The notes below the pieces were generated by a model that made no database searches, was not told the DNA's origin, and saw nothing but the letters and a program-made list of their open reading frames with translations. A program made the position numbers and the translations under genes. 31,082 nucleotides of DNA from Bdellovibrionaceae bacterium UBA2339 (GTDB lineage: Bacteria; Bdellovibrionota; Bdellovibrionia; Bdellovibrionales; JAMPXM01), in contig DDUL01000052.1 of NCBI GenBank assembly GCA_002344785.1, positions 880 to 31,961 of the forward strand, given 5' to 3'. Below, piece by piece: positions 31,049 to 31,082 of the stretch (positions are counted from its first letter, which is position 1; the number at the start of each line of letters is the position of its first letter).

Positions 31049-31082
31049 GCGCCCTTAGCTCAGCTGGATAGAGTACTTGGCT
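31049..31082 (+). tRNA. tRNA, 5' part only, probably tRNA-Arg
   Basis: Begins GCGCCCT (acceptor strand), TA, then D-arm GCTC-AGCTGGATA-GAGT and the start of the anticodon stem ACTTGGCT, cut by the window edge. The AGAGTAC-TTGGCT sequence resembles bacterial tRNA-Arg(ACG), but the anticodon is outside the window, so the identity is a guess. Confidence 0.75.

Noticed and set aside
1..31082. CRISPR arrays, insertion sequences, prophage or toxin-antitoxin genes
   Set aside because: No regularly spaced repeats, transposase motifs or small paired genes of that kind were seen on either strand.

Overview
The window looks like a chromosomal segment from a Gram-negative bacterium, most likely Bdellovibrionota (Bdellovibrio-like). 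The reasons are lipid A export and class A PBP genes, lipoprotein and Sec signals, moderate GC, and a TadG-like protein whose N-terminus, from memory, resembles Bdellovibrio proteins. No rRNA, CRISPR array, transposase or phage gene is visible, so this is mostly core chromosome with one accessory-looking block.

Layout. (1) 1-2147, minus strand: a secreted protein of unknown function followed by dppB-like and dppC-like peptide-transporter permeases, all with start/stop overlaps. (2) 2251-8484, plus strand: a TadG-like membrane-anchored protein, then three tandem secreted proteins that are Cys-containing, Gly-rich and share a C-terminal Trp-Glu/Arg-x-Tyr motif. A strong stem-loop that ends this block lies inside the 3' end of the converging gene. 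(3) 8471-13641, minus strand: a MurU-like nucleotidyltransferase and AmgK-like kinase pair (cell-wall sugar recycling), a degenerate sigma-54-activator-like protein that has lost its ATPase motifs, and an intact sigma-54 activator. (4) 13860-21501, minus strand: class A penicillin-binding protein, uvrA and an MsbA-like exporter, tightly packed. (5) 21627-23231, minus strand: a secreted, Cys-rich, coiled-coil protein. (6) 23232-23945: a gene-poor 0.7 kb gap. (7) 23946-30873, plus strand: a small membrane protein, xseA, xseB, ispA, tlyA, a patatin-like lipoprotein lacking the catalytic serine, and pepP. (8) The first 34 bases of a tRNA, probably tRNA-Arg, at the right edge.

The most interesting signal is a 19-bp partial palindrome, TTGTYTC-N4-TGAGACGC. 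It occurs upstream of two of the tandem secreted-protein genes (4524 and 5913) and again, about 17 kb away, upstream of the Cys-rich coiled-coil gene (23351). Related half-sites, including a perfect 10-bp inverted repeat, precede the TadG-like gene. This suggests one regulator controls a set of secreted, probably disulfide-bonded proteins that may build or decorate an envelope structure. The operator is read directly from the sequence; the shared structure is inference.
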